A DNA stretch of 57,026 nt from Archangiaceae bacterium (GCA_016879935.1 JAACJQ010000339.1:1-57026), one strand, 5' to 3'; shown: positions 1 to 9,146, numbered from the stretch's first letter. Numbers and translations are program-made. The notes: a model not told the origin generated them from the letters alone.

Positions 1-3000
1 CCTCGACGATGGTGCCGTCTTGCAGATGGTCGACCAGCGTCGCTTCACGCCGCACCTGCTTCGCCTGACGCGCGGCCTGAAAGAGTCGATGCGCCAGCGC
101 AGCTTCGACGGCCTCGGTCGCGGCCTTCACCTCGGCGTCGGGTGCGCGCAACGAGCGCCCAATCACCTCGACGATGCCGCTCACCACGTCGTGCGCTGCA
201 TCGAGCGGTACCGTCGCGAGGCATGCATGCACGAGCTCGCCGAACCGGCGACCGCTCGGCCGGCCCGCACGCCGCGCCACCGTCTGCTCCACCGGCACCG
301 CGCCTGACACCTCGGGCGGCGGCAGGTCTCTGGCGACGACGACCTTCATGCTCGGCAGCGCGCTGTTGGCGACGGCTTCACCACGCTCCAGCTTCCACGC
401 TTCGTACTCGGCGATGCTCTTCGGGCCCTCGACCTCGTCCTCCCGCAGCGCCTCGTCGGCCTCGAGCCCCGACGCGTCTTCTTTGTTCAGCTTCAGCACG
501 CGTGGGTCGAACCACACGACACCGTTCTTCCCCGACTCCGCGCGATGCAGCCCCGGCTTCGGCACCTCCAGCGGCAGCGGTCCATCACGGTCGACGATGA
601 CGTCGTGCCCGAACGCGGGGCAGCCGGGCGCGGGCTTCGGGTCGTGCGCGCGCTCCTTCGACGGGTAGAGCGACGGGTAGAGCACCTCGGTCCAACTGTC
701 TTTGAAGCGCTTCTCGCTGCACACCGGCACCACCAGCAGGTCCTTCGCGCGCGTGGCGGCGACGTAGCTCAAGCGCAGCGTCTCTTCGTTGTCGCGGCTG
801 ACGGCTTCGTGTTCGTGCTCGCGCAGCTCCGATGGCACGCAGCCTGCGAGCGGGTGCACCCACAGCCCACGCTCGGGGTCCACCCAGTGAGAGGGCTCCA
901 CGCGCGCGGCGTTCGCGGTCGGCTCGGCGAGAATCACGACGGGAAACTCGAGGCCCTTGGCGGCGTGCACCGTCATCATGCGCACGCCCTCGAGGCCCTG
1001 CTCGACCAGCGGCGCGTCGGGCGCTTCACCTTCTTCGGCCTCTGCTTCGAGCGACTCCACCACCTCGCGGAACGACGTCGACCGCCGCTCGTGCCGACGC
1101 GACACCTCGGCGAGCTGCAGCACGTTCGCCAGCGCCTGCGCGCCGGCTCTCCAGAACGCGACGCCCGCGTGGGCGCGAGTCGCTTCGAGCAGGTGATGCA
1201 GCGTGGCTGCGACGGGCCGCTCGTTGCGTTCGCGGTGCAGCTCCATCAACACCTCGAGCGCGGCGACGACGTCGACGAAGGCCGGGTCGGGCAGGGCTTT
1301 GACGTCGAACGGGCGCAGCGGGTGCAGCTTGCCCACCTCGCTCTTGAACGCGAACAGCACCTCGTCGGTGAGCGCGAAGAACGGCCCGCGGAGCGTCGCG
1401 TAGACCGACAGCTCGTCGTCGGGGCGGTCGATGGCGAAGAGCGCCGTGCGCAGGGCCATCACCTCTTCACGGTGATGAAACGAGCGCCCACCCACCAGCA
1501 CGTGCGGCACCTTGCGCGCCTCGAGCGCCTGCGCGTACGGCCGCGGCACGTCGACGCCGCCCCATCGCCGAAGCCGCTTGAACAGAATGCACACGTGGCG
1601 CGGAGCCACCGGCACCTTCTGCCCGTCTTCCTCCACCACCCAGCCGCTCGACGTCACCAGCCACTCGATGAAGCCGCCGACGACGTCGGGCACGCTCTTC
1701 TCGACGGCGTCCTTCGTCACCTTGCCCTTCGCGCTGAAGGGGTACGCGGCGGGCAGGGCGAGCAGTGACGGCTGCTCCTTGTTCGGCTCACGCCACTCAC
1801 CGAGGGCGACGTACTGCGCCTGGTGGTCGCCCTTCATCACCGGCGCGAACGCGGCGTTCACCGCGGCTTGAATGCCCGGCGTGCTCCGGAAGCTCGTCGA
1901 GAGGTACTCCACCTTCGCGCCGTGCTTCGCGAGGTGCGCCTTCACGCGGTGGTACAAGAGAATGTCGGCGCGGCGAAACCGGTACACGCTCTGCTTCGGG
2001 TCACCGACGACGAAGAGCTTCCCCGTCACCGGCGTCGTCTCGTACGGCTCGCTCACCGACGGGTCGGACGACGCGAGCAGCAACACGACTTCGCTCTGCA
2101 GCGGGTCCGTGTCCTGGAACTCGTCGATGAAGAGATGGGTGAAGCGCTGCTGCAACGACTCACGCACCGCTCGGTGCCGCTGCAGCAGGTTGCGCGTCAG
2201 CAGCAACAGGTCGACGAAGTCGAGTACGCCGGCACGGTCCTTCTCGACTTCGTACTGCGCGACCACGGGAGCGAGCTCGACGTGCAGCAGCGCGGCGAGG
2301 TCGGCGTCACAGCGGCGAACCACGTCCTGCAAGGCGCTCCACGCTTCGTCGCGCACGGCAGCGAGCAACGCTTCGGTGCGCCCGTTCAAGAACGAGACGC
2401 CCCACGGCTTCGACTCCCACTCGAACTTGCTGCTGCCGAGGTCGCGCAGCTGCGCCTCGAGCCCATCGTGGTCGCGCGGCGAGACGGACTCGCGGTGGTC
2501 GAGGTCAGAGAGGAAGCGCTTCACCTTCTGGAGCAGGTCGTAGAACCCGCTCCCGCGGTCTCCCTTGAGGCGCACGTGCGGGGCGTGGTCGGCGAAGGCC
2601 CGCAGCGCGACGACGCCGGCATCGAGCGAGGCGATGCGGTCGAGCGGGTCGCGTCTCCACGGCGTCGCGAAGTCGCGGTGCTCGATGAGCTGCTGCGCGG
2701 CGCGGAACAACACGAGGCGTGGCGGCTCGGCGTCACGGCCACGGCCCTTGCGTCGCAGCGCGCGCCGAATGCCCTCGGGCTGCGTCTGCAGCAACTGCTG
2801 AAACGTGCGGGTGAACGCGTTCTGCTGCAGCGCCTCGGCGTCACCTTCGGCGGCGACCTCGAAGAGCGGGTCGACCTCGGCCTCCACCGGGTACTCGCGC
2901 AGCAGGTCGGCGCAGAGCCCGTGAATGGTGCCGATGCGCGCGACCTCGAGCTCCTCCAGCGCGACGGTGAGGAGCCGCCGCTCCTCGGCCTCGGTCGCGG

Positions 3001-3241
3001 CGTCGCGAGCCTTCTCGAGCCGCGTGCGCAGGCGCAGCTTCATCTCGCCCGCGGCCTTCTCGGTGAAGGTGACCGAGATGAGCTGCTCGAGGCGCGCGCG
3101 GCCCTTCTTCACCAGCTGCACGATGCGCTCGACGAGCACGGTCGTCTTGCCGGTACCCGCCGCGGCCTCGACGACGAAGGTGCTGTCGAGGTCGTCGAGG
3201 AGCCGGCCACGAACGTCGGCATCGCCTGGCTGCTTCGTCAC
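1..3241 (-). CDS. AddA/RecB-like UvrD helicase-nuclease, 3' end cut by window edge
   Basis: The frame is open from a GTG at 3241 to the left edge, about 1080 residues. UvrD/REP superfamily 1 motifs are readable in order: Walker A AAAGTGKT (residues 26-33), motif Ia TFTEKAAGEMKLRLR, IGTIHGLCADLL, Walker B FIDEFQDTDP (near 372), GDPKQSVYRFRRAD (near 412), TVHAAKGLEFPVV (near 757) and YVAATRAKDLLVV (near 827). From about residue 997 the text GRRFGELVHACL looks like the start of a PD-(D/E)XK nuclease domain, whose catalytic residues lie beyond the window. Such proteins (AddA, RecB) unwind and resect double-strand breaks for recombination. The GTG overlaps the TGA of the upstream lipoprotein gene by 4 bp (GTGA), so translation is probably coupled. 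No AddB-like gene is visible upstream. AddA versus RecB cannot be settled here; the helicase-nuclease assignment is firm. Confidence 0.9.
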   Translation of the reverse strand, partial: MTKQPGDADVRGRLLDDLDSTFVVEAAAGTGKTTVLVERIVQLVKKGRARLEQLISVTFTEKAAGEMKLRLRTRLEKARDAATEAEERRLLTVALEELEVARIGTIHGLCADLLREYPVEAEVDPLFEVAAEGDAEALQQNAFTRTFQQLLQTQPEGIRRALRRKGRGRDAEPPRLVLFRAAQQLIEHRDFATPWRRDPLDRIASLDAGVVALRAFADHAPHVRLKGDRGSGFYDLLQKVKRFLSDLDHRESVSPRDHDGLEAQLRDLGSSKFEWESKPWGVSFLNGRTEALLAAVRDEAWSALQDVVRRCDADLAALLHVELAPVVAQYEVEKDRAGVLDFVDLLLLTRNLLQRHRAVRESLQQRFTHLFIDEFQDTDPLQSEVVLLLASSDPSVSEPYETTPVTGKLFVVGDPKQSVYRFRRADILLYHRVKAHLAKHGAKVEYLSTSFRSTPGIQAAVNAAFAPVMKGDHQAQYVALGEWREPNKEQPSLLALPAAYPFSAKGKVTKDAVEKSVPDVVGGFIEWLVTSSGWVVEEDGQKVPVAPRHVCILFKRLRRWGGVDVPRPYAQALEARKVPHVLVGGRSFHHREEVMALRTALFAIDRPDDELSVYATLRGPFFALTDEVLFAFKSEVGKLHPLRPFDVKALPDPAFVDVVAALEVLMELHRERNERPVAATLHHLLEATRAHAGVAFWRAGAQALANVLQLAEVSRRHERRSTSFREVVESLEAEAEEGEAPDAPLVEQGLEGVRMMTVHAAKGLEFPVVILAEPTANAARVEPSHWVDPERGLWVHPLAGCVPSELREHEHEAVSRDNEETLRLSYVAATRAKDLLVVPVCSEKRFKDSWTEVLYPSLYPSKERAHDPKPAPGCPAFGHDVIVDRDGPLPLEVPKPGLHRAESGKNGVVWFDPRVLKLNKEDASGLEADEALREDEVEGPKSIAEYEAWKLERGEAVANSALPSMKVVVARDLPPPEVSGAVPVEQTVARRAGRPSGRRFGELVHACLATVPLDAAHDVVSGIVEVIGRSLRAPDAEVKAATEAVEAALAHRLFQAARQAKQVRREATLVDHLQDGTIVE

Positions 3242-4419
3242 CGCACGTCCCGGTAGAGGGTGCGCTGCCCAGACGACGTCTGCCCGATGACGAACACCTC
3301 GTTGGGGCTCGAGACCCAGATGGCGTCGGCCGAGAGGATGAGCGGGGGCGCGGGCTGCAGCGCCGACAAGCCCCCATCGGCGAAGCGCAGGAACGGAGGG
3401 CCGCTCATCGAGTTGCCGACGGCGAGGAACTCGTGGTCGTCGATGGCGGCCACACCATAGAGGTCGGTGCCGGTGATGCCCGGGAGCAGCGACGTCCACG
3501 TGCCCGACGCGTCTCTGCGCGCGAGTCGATAGCCACCTTGCGTGCCGACGAGCAGCCCGTCGGTCACCGTGCCGCCATCGAAGGTGAGCGCGACCCACTG
3601 CCAGCGCGCGGCGCCCTGCATGGCGAGGTCGATGGGCTGTGGGTTTGCGCCACCGTTGACGACCTTCGACACGCCGTTCGCGCCCGAGACCCAGACGTCT
3701 CCGTTCGGAGCCACCACGCAGTTGCGCACGTTGCCGACGCCGAGCGTGGTGGTGACGCGGCTCCAGGCGCCGTTCGAGTACCGCAGCAGAATGCCCTCGA
3801 GCGACGTGCCCACCGCGACCGCGAACACCTGCTCGCCTTCACCACAGAGGCCGAGGAACCAATCGGTGCCGGTGGTGTTGTTCTTCAGCGTGTAGTTCGC
3901 GCCATCGGTGCAGTTGGCCTCGCACACGTACGAGTTGCTGCGACTGCCGGTGACCCAGACCTTCCCCAGCGGCGAGAGGTAGACGTCGGCCGCGTCGCTG
4001 AAGCTGAAGCCCTGCACCTTCGTGAGCGAAGCGCCCGTCGTGTGGAGCAGCTCGCCCGTGAAGGTGACCGCGTAGACGTCAGCGCCCCGCGCCGAGACGG
4101 ACTGCACCGCATAACCGCCGGGGTACGAGATGGCGCTCCAGGTGAACGCACGCGCCGCCGAGCCGCCAGCCGCGCCACCCGCCGCACTCCCGCCTGCGCT
4201 CGTCCCGCCCGCGCCGTTGCCGCCAGCGCTCGCTCCACCGGCGACGTTGCCTCCCGCTGCCGCCGAGCCTCCGCCGCTCACCGCTCCGCCGCCGGTCGCG
4301 GAGCCGCCAGCCGAACCACCGCCAATCGACGGGCCTGCGTCGACTCCGGCGTCGGTTCGAAACGGTGTGATGGGGCTACACGCGAGCGAGAGGGCGCAGG
4401 CGAAGAGAAGGCGACGCAC
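3238..4419 (-). CDS. Surface lipoprotein with Gly/Ala/Ser linker and propeller-like domain
   Basis: This 393-residue protein starts at a GTG. It has a short signal peptide with lipobox LSLAC (Cys 14), then a low-complexity Gly/Ser/Ala linker (about residues 30-90, DNA 4142-4335). The C-terminal domain of roughly 300 residues has repeated short segments such as DVYAVTF, VWVTGSRS and DVWVSGANG. That spacing suggests a beta-propeller of the kind often annotated as a glycosyl-hydrolase-like or Kelch-like repeat, although no family is certain. The architecture (lipid anchor, flexible stalk, globular domain) recurs in three other genes of this window. It lies directly upstream of the helicase-nuclease and overlaps it by 4 bp, but no functional link is obvious. 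Its role is unknown; cell-surface location is inferred from the lipobox. Confidence 0.8.
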   Translation of the reverse strand: MRRLLFACALSLACSPITPFRTDAGVDAGPSIGGGSAGGSATGGGAVSGGGSAAAGGNVAGGASAGGNGAGGTSAGGSAAGGAAGGSAARAFTWSAISYPGGYAVQSVSARGADVYAVTFTGELLHTTGASLTKVQGFSFSDAADVYLSPLGKVWVTGSRSNSYVCEANCTDGANYTLKNNTTGTDWFLGLCGEGEQVFAVAVGTSLEGILLRYSNGAWSRVTTTLGVGNVRNCVVAPNGDVWVSGANGVSKVVNGGANPQPIDLAMQGAARWQWVALTFDGGTVTDGLLVGTQGGYRLARRDASGTWTSLLPGITGTDLYGVAAIDDHEFLAVGNSMSGPPFLRFADGGLSALQPAPPLILSADAIWVSSPNEVFVIGQTSSGQRTLYRDVR

Positions 4420-4493
4420 CGCGATGGTCTACCATGCACTCACGCCACGTCGGAGCGGCCGAGTGCACCATCGCGCCCGAGCCGCAGCGCGCG

Positions 4494-4928
4494 TCACTTC
4501 TGCTCGCTGCCGAACATGGCGATGAAGGCCTCACCGAGCTGCTTCTTCTCGGCGTCGGTCAGCTTCGCCTCGCCGTGCATGGCCACGTAGCCACCCATCG
4601 GCATCTCGCCTTCGCGCAGCTCTTCTTCGGCGTCCTTCGCGTGCTTCTGCGGGCGGTCGAACTCCGAGAAGTTCAGCTCGTGCCGGCCTTCGTCGACGTG
4701 GTGCTGCACCAGCCACGAGACGGGCGCGACGTTCGAGTAGCCAGGCCACTTCGTCTCGTTGCTGTGGCAGTCGAAGCAGGCGCGAACGGCGAGCGCGCGC
4801 ACCTCGGGAGACGTCCACTGCGGCTCGGCTTTCACCGGTGGGTTCGTGTGGTCGCGGCCGTAGGGCACGAGCTGCATGACGACGAAGACGCCGACCAAAG
4901 CTCCGAGAATCTTCACGTTCCTGGACAT
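4494..4928 (-). CDS. Haem-binding domain protein (Haem_bd family)
   Basis: This 144-residue protein has an N-terminal membrane anchor or signal segment (residues 6-21) followed by one c-type haem motif CFDCH (51-55). The text after it, SNETKWPGYSNVAPVSW, and LNFSEFD further on are diagnostic of the small Haem_bd family, periplasmic or membrane-anchored monohaem proteins whose exact role is poorly known. The ATG at 4928 places the hydrophobic segment correctly. It is transcribed on the minus strand, 74 bp ahead of the linker lipoprotein, and is divergent from the plus-strand genes that lead to a pentahaem lipoprotein. A shared respiratory or redox role with that protein is possible but only inferred from proximity. 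Confidence 0.88.
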   Translation of the reverse strand: MSRNVKILGALVGVFVVMQLVPYGRDHTNPPVKAEPQWTSPEVRALAVRACFDCHSNETKWPGYSNVAPVSWLVQHHVDEGRHELNFSEFDRPQKHAKDAEEELREGEMPMGGYVAMHGEAKLTDAEKKQLGEAFIAMFGSEQK

Positions 4929-5059
4929 GGCCGGTCAAAACCGCAATCGGCGCAAAGACGCCAGCGCAGAATCAGGCCGTGGTTCGTTGCCGCGGCTGCG
5001 CGAAGCGATCCACCGCGACGAATTTGAACGGCCCCCGCCCATTCGGGAACCACCGCGGC

Positions 5060-5656
5060 ATGAACAATCGCTGCGTCTTCATGGCCGTGATGATGATCAG
5101 TGCAGTGAGCCTCGCCGACACCGTCGAAGTCACGACGCCGGCGACCCGCAGCCCGTTCACGCGAACGTTCGGGCTCGGCGCGTACGCGACGGGCTGGGCT
5201 GGCGCGTACGGCGGTGGCGGTGTCGGCGGCCGCCTTCGCTACGAGGCGTTTCCTTTTCTCGGGCTCGACCTCTTCGGTGAAGCGCTCCTCGTGCCCGTCG
5301 CGCATGGCGTGCGGCACGACCACCCCATCGGCTTCAACCTGTTCGTGCCGTTTCGCATCGGGCAGGTGGTGCGGCTGCGGCCCCTGCTCGGCATGTGCGT
5401 GACGGCCAGCTTCTTTCATCCAGAAGAGGTCGGCGCTCCGAGGGCCGACACGATTCTCGTCGGCGCTCACGCGGGTGGAGGCCTGGAGCTCGCGCTGCAC
5501 GACCGGTTGTCGTTCTTCCTCGAGGCGAAGGCGGTGGCGTGGTTCGGCAACGACCGCTCGGTGCAGGGCTGGACGGGCGTCGTCGGTGGAGACGTGAAGC
5601 CGTTTCTGCTCGGCCAGGCGCAGCTCGGGTTCACCTTTCATCTCGGCGGCGCGTGA
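5060..5656 (+). CDS. Secreted small outer-membrane beta-barrel-like protein
   Basis: This 198-residue protein starts at the ATG at 5060, where MNNRCVFMAVMMISAVSLA forms a convincing signal peptide; the open frame begins further upstream at 4979 but that stretch is not hydrophobic. The mature part alternates aromatic and small residues in short strands (FGLGAYATGWAGAYGGG, VGGRLRYEAF, LGLDLFGEALL) and ends in QLGFTFHLGGA, a pattern typical of small outer-membrane barrels. No catalytic motif is visible. Its TGA overlaps the GTG of the following pentahaem lipoprotein gene by 4 bp (GTGA), so the two are probably co-translated. Barrel assignment is by pattern only; the family is not recognised. Confidence 0.72.
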   Translation: MNNRCVFMAVMMISAVSLADTVEVTTPATRSPFTRTFGLGAYATGWAGAYGGGGVGGRLRYEAFPFLGLDLFGEALLVPVAHGVRHDHPIGFNLFVPFRIGQVVRLRPLLGMCVTASFFHPEEVGAPRADTILVGAHAGGGLELALHDRLSFFLEAKAVAWFGNDRSVQGWTGVVGGDVKPFLLGQAQLGFTFHLGGA

Positions 5657-6648
5657 GAGCGGTTCTCCTCGTGCTGTTGGCAGGGTGTGGGGCTGAGGCT
5701 CCGCACGCGGCGGGCGCCGAGTTCTGCGGGAGTTGTCACGCTGATCAACACGCGGGCTGGAGCACGTCGGGCCATGCGCGCAGCACGCTGTCTCCGGTGT
5801 TTCAGGCGATGTTGCCGAAGGTCGAGCAGGCGTGGGGTGCGTCGGCGAAGACGCGCTGTCTGTCGTGTCACGCGCCGGGCCACGCGGGTGAAGAGCGCAT
5901 CACGTGCGTGAGCTGTCACGGCGCGGTCGGAAATCGCGGTGAGCAGAACGGGGCCCTCGTGGTCGACCTGGAGCAGCCACTCTCGTCGCGCTCGAAGTCG
6001 TTCACCAACTCTGCGCACGCGGTGGCTCCGCGCGGGCTGCTCACGAACGCGTCGCTGTGCGGAACCTGTCACGAGGTGCACGGGCCGGGGCTGTTCGACG
6101 AGCGCACGCTGACCGAGTTCCGCGCGACGGGCGGAGACGACTCCTGTCTGTCCTGTCACGAGGCGGCAGGTCATCGCTTCACGGGCGTCGACCCGGCGTG
6201 GGGAGAATCAGCCGGGGCGCGAGCGCGAGCCGATGAACGAGCGGGCGCGTTGTGGAGGAAGGGGCTCGAGCTGTCGGTGGTCGACAGTGAAGGCGACGTC
6301 GTCATCACCGTGAAGAACGTGACGAGACACTCGGTGCCGACGGGCGTGGCGGTGCTGCGCGACGTGTGGGTCGACGTCGAGGTCGATGGCGAGCGTCGTG
6401 AGGTGCTGAACCTGCGCGCGAAGACGCTGCGCGACGGGCTCGAGGTGCCGCTCATCACCGATGCGAGAGAGGTCGTCTCGGGTGCGCTCGAGGCGGGAGC
6501 CAGTCGTTCCGTGACGGTCGCTCGCCCGCTGCGCGTGGTGTTGCGAGCCCGCGCCATTCGCACAGACGTTCTTCAGGCGCTGGCAGTCGATGGCGCCGAG
6601 GTGACGACGCACGATCTCGCGGTGGTCGAGCTTCCTCGCCGAAGGTGA
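5653..6648 (+). CDS. Pentahaem c-type cytochrome lipoprotein
   Basis: This 331-residue protein starts at GTG 5653, overlapping the previous stop. The start is fixed by the lipoprotein signal ending LLAGC (Cys 12). Five CxxCH haem-attachment motifs follow: CGSCH (25-29), CLSCH (69-73), CVSCH (85-89), CGTCH (136-140) and CLSCH (165-169). The spacing resembles cytochrome c554-like multihaem proteins. The remaining 160 residues contain no haem motif and look beta-rich (VVITVKNVTRHSVPTG), so this may be an accessory or partner-binding domain. The predicted role is electron transfer at the outer face of a membrane. It is co-transcribed with the barrel-like gene, which hints at an outer-membrane redox pair, but no porin-cytochrome family is recognised. 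Confidence 0.9.
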   Translation: MRAVLLVLLAGCGAEAPHAAGAEFCGSCHADQHAGWSTSGHARSTLSPVFQAMLPKVEQAWGASAKTRCLSCHAPGHAGEERITCVSCHGAVGNRGEQNGALVVDLEQPLSSRSKSFTNSAHAVAPRGLLTNASLCGTCHEVHGPGLFDERTLTEFRATGGDDSCLSCHEAAGHRFTGVDPAWGESAGARARADERAGALWRKGLELSVVDSEGDVVITVKNVTRHSVPTGVAVLRDVWVDVEVDGERREVLNLRAKTLRDGLEVPLITDAREVVSGALEAGASRSVTVARPLRVVLRARAIRTDVLQALAVDGAEVTTHDLAVVELPRRR

Positions 6649-6672
6649 CCCGACCGGTGTAGGCCGCGTGCC

Positions 6673-8112
6673 GTGTCGACGGCGGCGTTCAGAGTGCTGG
6701 CGCTGGGGCTCGCTGCGTTGGCGATGGCTCCGTTGCGATACGAGTTTCCGCCCATCACCGATTTCCCCGAGCACGCGGCCACCATCGCGACGCTCTCGGA
6801 CGCGTGGACGAACGGCCCGCTCTCGACCTGGTACGAGCTCGACTTCGTTCACACGCAGTACTGGTTGATGGCGGTGCTGGGGGCGTTGCTCGCTCCGCTC
6901 GTCGGTGGGCCGGTCACTGCACTGAAGGTGTTGCTGGTGTTGGCCTCGGTCGGGCTCGTCGCGGCGCTGATGCGGTTGGCGAGAACGTTCGAACTCGATG
7001 AACGCCTCGCGCTCGTCGCGGTTCCACTGCTCTGGTCGCGGCCGTTCACCCTCGGGTTCGTTCCGTTCGTGATGGCGGCGCCGTTGGTGGTGTGGGCGCT
7101 CGCAGAGGTCGGTGGCGTCGTCGCGCCGTCGCGTCGCGCGCAGGTGCTCGTCGGCGCGCTCTCGCTCGCGGTCTTCTTTCTCAACCTCGCGTCGGTGGTG
7201 TGGCTCGGTGTCGCAGCGGTGGCAGTTGTCGCGTCGCGGAACTTCGAGTGGCGTCGACTCACCGGCCTCATCGCGCTCGTGATTCCCGTCGGAGCGTGGC
7301 TCGTCTTCAGCGACGTCACGAACGTCGACTCGTCGCGCTTCGCGGTCTCGATGGACGGTCGGTGGTGGTCGCCGAAGCACCTGTTGCTGGAAGCGCCTTC
7401 GTGGCTGACCGACCGATGGAGCGGCGATCTCGACGTCATGTTGCTCGGCATCCTGGTGCTGGCCATCGCAGCGCTCGCCGAAGCGAGGTCATTCTCCCGG
7501 CCAGGACTTGCGCTGTCCCTCTCGACTGCGGCGCTGACGCTCGCGCTTCCGTTCGAACGCGGCTGGCTCTGGGGGCTCTCGACACGCTTCCTTCCAGCGG
7601 CGCTGATGATCGCTCCCTTCGTCTGGAACAAGCGTGCACGTACCGCGGTCATCGTCGTCTTTGCAGCTGTTGGACTGATCAGTTCATGGAACGTGGATCA
7701 GCACGTCTCCCAGGCGCAGGACGAACTTCGCGGCGTGTCGTTGTTGAAGGATCTGCCTGCTGGAAGACGAGTTCTCCAGCTGACCTTCGATGACACCTCC
7801 GCCGTGGTGAACGACTCCATCGTGAGTCACGCGAGCGCGTATCACCGCGTGTGGAATCATGGCGCGAACGAGCCCTCGTTCGTCGACTTGCCGCAGTCGG
7901 TGGTGCGCTACCGCGAGGGCAAGGCGCCGTGGACCCGACCGTGGCCGTGGGAGTTCAAGCCGCACGAGTACGACAACGCGCGTGAAGGAGCGCAGTACGA
8001 CTTCGTGCTGACGAGAGGGCAGGGGGCATCGTTTCCGCCGCCATCGGGAACGGAAGGCCCCGCGTGGACGTTGCTGAGGGAGTCGGGAGCGTGGCGGCTG
8101 TACTCGCGGTGA
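6673..8112 (+). CDS. Polytopic membrane protein, GT-C glycosyltransferase-like
   Basis: This 479-residue protein starts at GTG 6673, 24 bp after the cytochrome gene. About ten hydrophobic segments are visible. An early luminal-type loop reads ITDFPEHAATIATL, similar to the DLPEH/DFPEH motif in the first loop of many bacterial GT-C-type membrane glycosyltransferase-like proteins. The C-terminal 130 residues are soluble, with aromatic-rich text (HEYDNAREGAQYDFVLTR). GT-C enzymes use polyprenyl-linked sugars and often carry an acidic catalytic residue in the first loop; the D/E pair here is compatible, but no substrate can be named. It precedes a small secreted protein by 10 bp, probably one operon. 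Confidence 0.75.
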   Translation: MSTAAFRVLALGLAALAMAPLRYEFPPITDFPEHAATIATLSDAWTNGPLSTWYELDFVHTQYWLMAVLGALLAPLVGGPVTALKVLLVLASVGLVAALMRLARTFELDERLALVAVPLLWSRPFTLGFVPFVMAAPLVVWALAEVGGVVAPSRRAQVLVGALSLAVFFLNLASVVWLGVAAVAVVASRNFEWRRLTGLIALVIPVGAWLVFSDVTNVDSSRFAVSMDGRWWSPKHLLLEAPSWLTDRWSGDLDVMLLGILVLAIAALAEARSFSRPGLALSLSTAALTLALPFERGWLWGLSTRFLPAALMIAPFVWNKRARTAVIVVFAAVGLISSWNVDQHVSQAQDELRGVSLLKDLPAGRRVLQLTFDDTSAVVNDSIVSHASAYHRVWNHGANEPSFVDLPQSVVRYREGKAPWTRPWPWEFKPHEYDNAREGAQYDFVLTRGQGASFPPPSGTEGPAWTLLRESGAWRLYSR

Positions 8113-8122
8113 AGGAGCGCTC

Positions 8123-8596
8123 GTGCTGCGCAGAGTCGTCATCATCGCTTCGCTCGCGCTCGTGTCGCTCGGCCTGACCGTCGGTGAAGTTCCTTCACGC
8201 CTCAGCGCCGCCATCGACTGCTTCGAGGCGGGTCCTTCTGGAGCGGTACACCACTTCTTCGCGCCCATCGTCGAAGTCGACGCGCGAACGTGCACGCGCC
8301 ACTGCGTCGCGTTTCGCACCGAGGCCAGCGAGCTGCGGGTCGAACGAACGAACGGAGAAGCGCTCGCGGTCACCGAGGTCGATGGTGAGCTGCGCTTCTC
8401 GTTCGATGATCAGACGCCGTTCGACGTCGTGCTCTCGTGGAAGCCGAAGCGGTTCGACCCCGGCGCGGTGCTCGTGCACGGAGACTGCCTCTCCGATGGG
8501 CCGCCGATGCCCGTGCGTGCCGGGCGCGCCGCCGATGGTCGAGCTCAGCTGAGGCTCAGGCTGACTGCTGGCACCGACGAGCCGGCACTCCAGTGA
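8123..8596 (+). CDS. Small secreted protein of unknown function
   Basis: This 157-residue protein starts at GTG 8123, preceded by AAGGAG with 5-nt spacing that decides the start. An N-terminal signal sequence (VVIIASLALVSLGLTVG) is followed by a beta-rich domain with four cysteines (DCF, RTCTRHC, GDC), which could form disulfides. No family is recognised. It follows the GT-C-like membrane protein by 10 bp, suggesting an operon, and is convergent with the gene at 8606 with only 9 bp between stops. Confidence 0.7.
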   Translation: MLRRVVIIASLALVSLGLTVGEVPSRLSAAIDCFEAGPSGAVHHFFAPIVEVDARTCTRHCVAFRTEASELRVERTNGEALAVTEVDGELRFSFDDQTPFDVVLSWKPKRFDPGAVLVHGDCLSDGPPMPVRAGRAADGRAQLRLRLTAGTDEPALQ

Positions 8597-8605
8597 GCCG
8601 CGACC

Positions 8606-9100
8606 TCAGTACGGCTTCTTGATGACGAAGAACGACCCGCGAATCGTCCCCGCCAGCTTCGACTTCTGGCGCGCGAACTTGAACGTCGACAGCTCGGGCG
8701 GCACCTCCATGCCCTCCGAGAGCTTGAAGCCGACCGCGCGCTTCTTCGGGTCTCCGTGCGAGTACATGACGTTGATGGAGAGGCCGTTCTCATAGAAGAC
8801 GTAGGCCATCTTCATTCCGCCCACCTCGAACTCGGTCGCCTCGAGCGGCTTCGAGTCGATCTGAATGGCGCGCTCCTGCTCGAGAATGCGGTGCACCCAG
8901 GCGATGGTTGGCTTCGCGCGGCGCGCGGCTTCGACCGTGAACGTGTGGTCGTACTTGTTCTTGAAGTAGCGCGCTTCGTTGGCGCGCAGCCCGGCGAGTG
9001 CGGGCGCGACCGGAGACGACTCGAGGCCGACGGTCGAGACCTCTTCGAAGTCGATGGCGTGGCTCATGGTGTTGCTCTGGTTGGGAACGGACGGCGTCAT
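8606..9100 (-). CDS. Uncharacterised protein, candidate ECF42 target
   Basis: This 164-residue soluble protein starts at ATG 9100, preceded by GGAGACC. It has no signal peptide. The N-terminus is polar, the middle basic (YFKNKYDHTFTVEAARR, WVHRILEQERAIQID) and the C-terminus beta-rich (GTIRGSFFVIKKPY). I do not recognise the family. It lies 89 bp downstream of the ECF42-like sigma gene on the same strand. That gap contains a promoter-like element (9147-9172) almost matching the one upstream of the sigma operon, so it is probably a separate transcript driven by the same sigma factor. That is an inference from the shared motif. Confidence 0.72.
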   Translation of the reverse strand: MTPSVPNQSNTMSHAIDFEEVSTVGLESSPVAPALAGLRANEARYFKNKYDHTFTVEAARRAKPTIAWVHRILEQERAIQIDSKPLEATEFEVGGMKMAYVFYENGLSINVMYSHGDPKKRAVGFKLSEGMEVPPELSTFKFARQKSKLAGTIRGSFFVIKKPY

Positions 9101-9146
9101 GGTGGTCTCCTGTGGTGAGGCCCGCACAGCGCGGGTTCGGAGGACG

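Noticed and set aside
545..1768. A 407-residue plus-strand open frame, with a further 477-residue frame at 1823-3256
   Set aside because: Both are antisense to the helicase-nuclease, rich in Arg/His/Gln with no family features, typical of GC-rich shadow frames.
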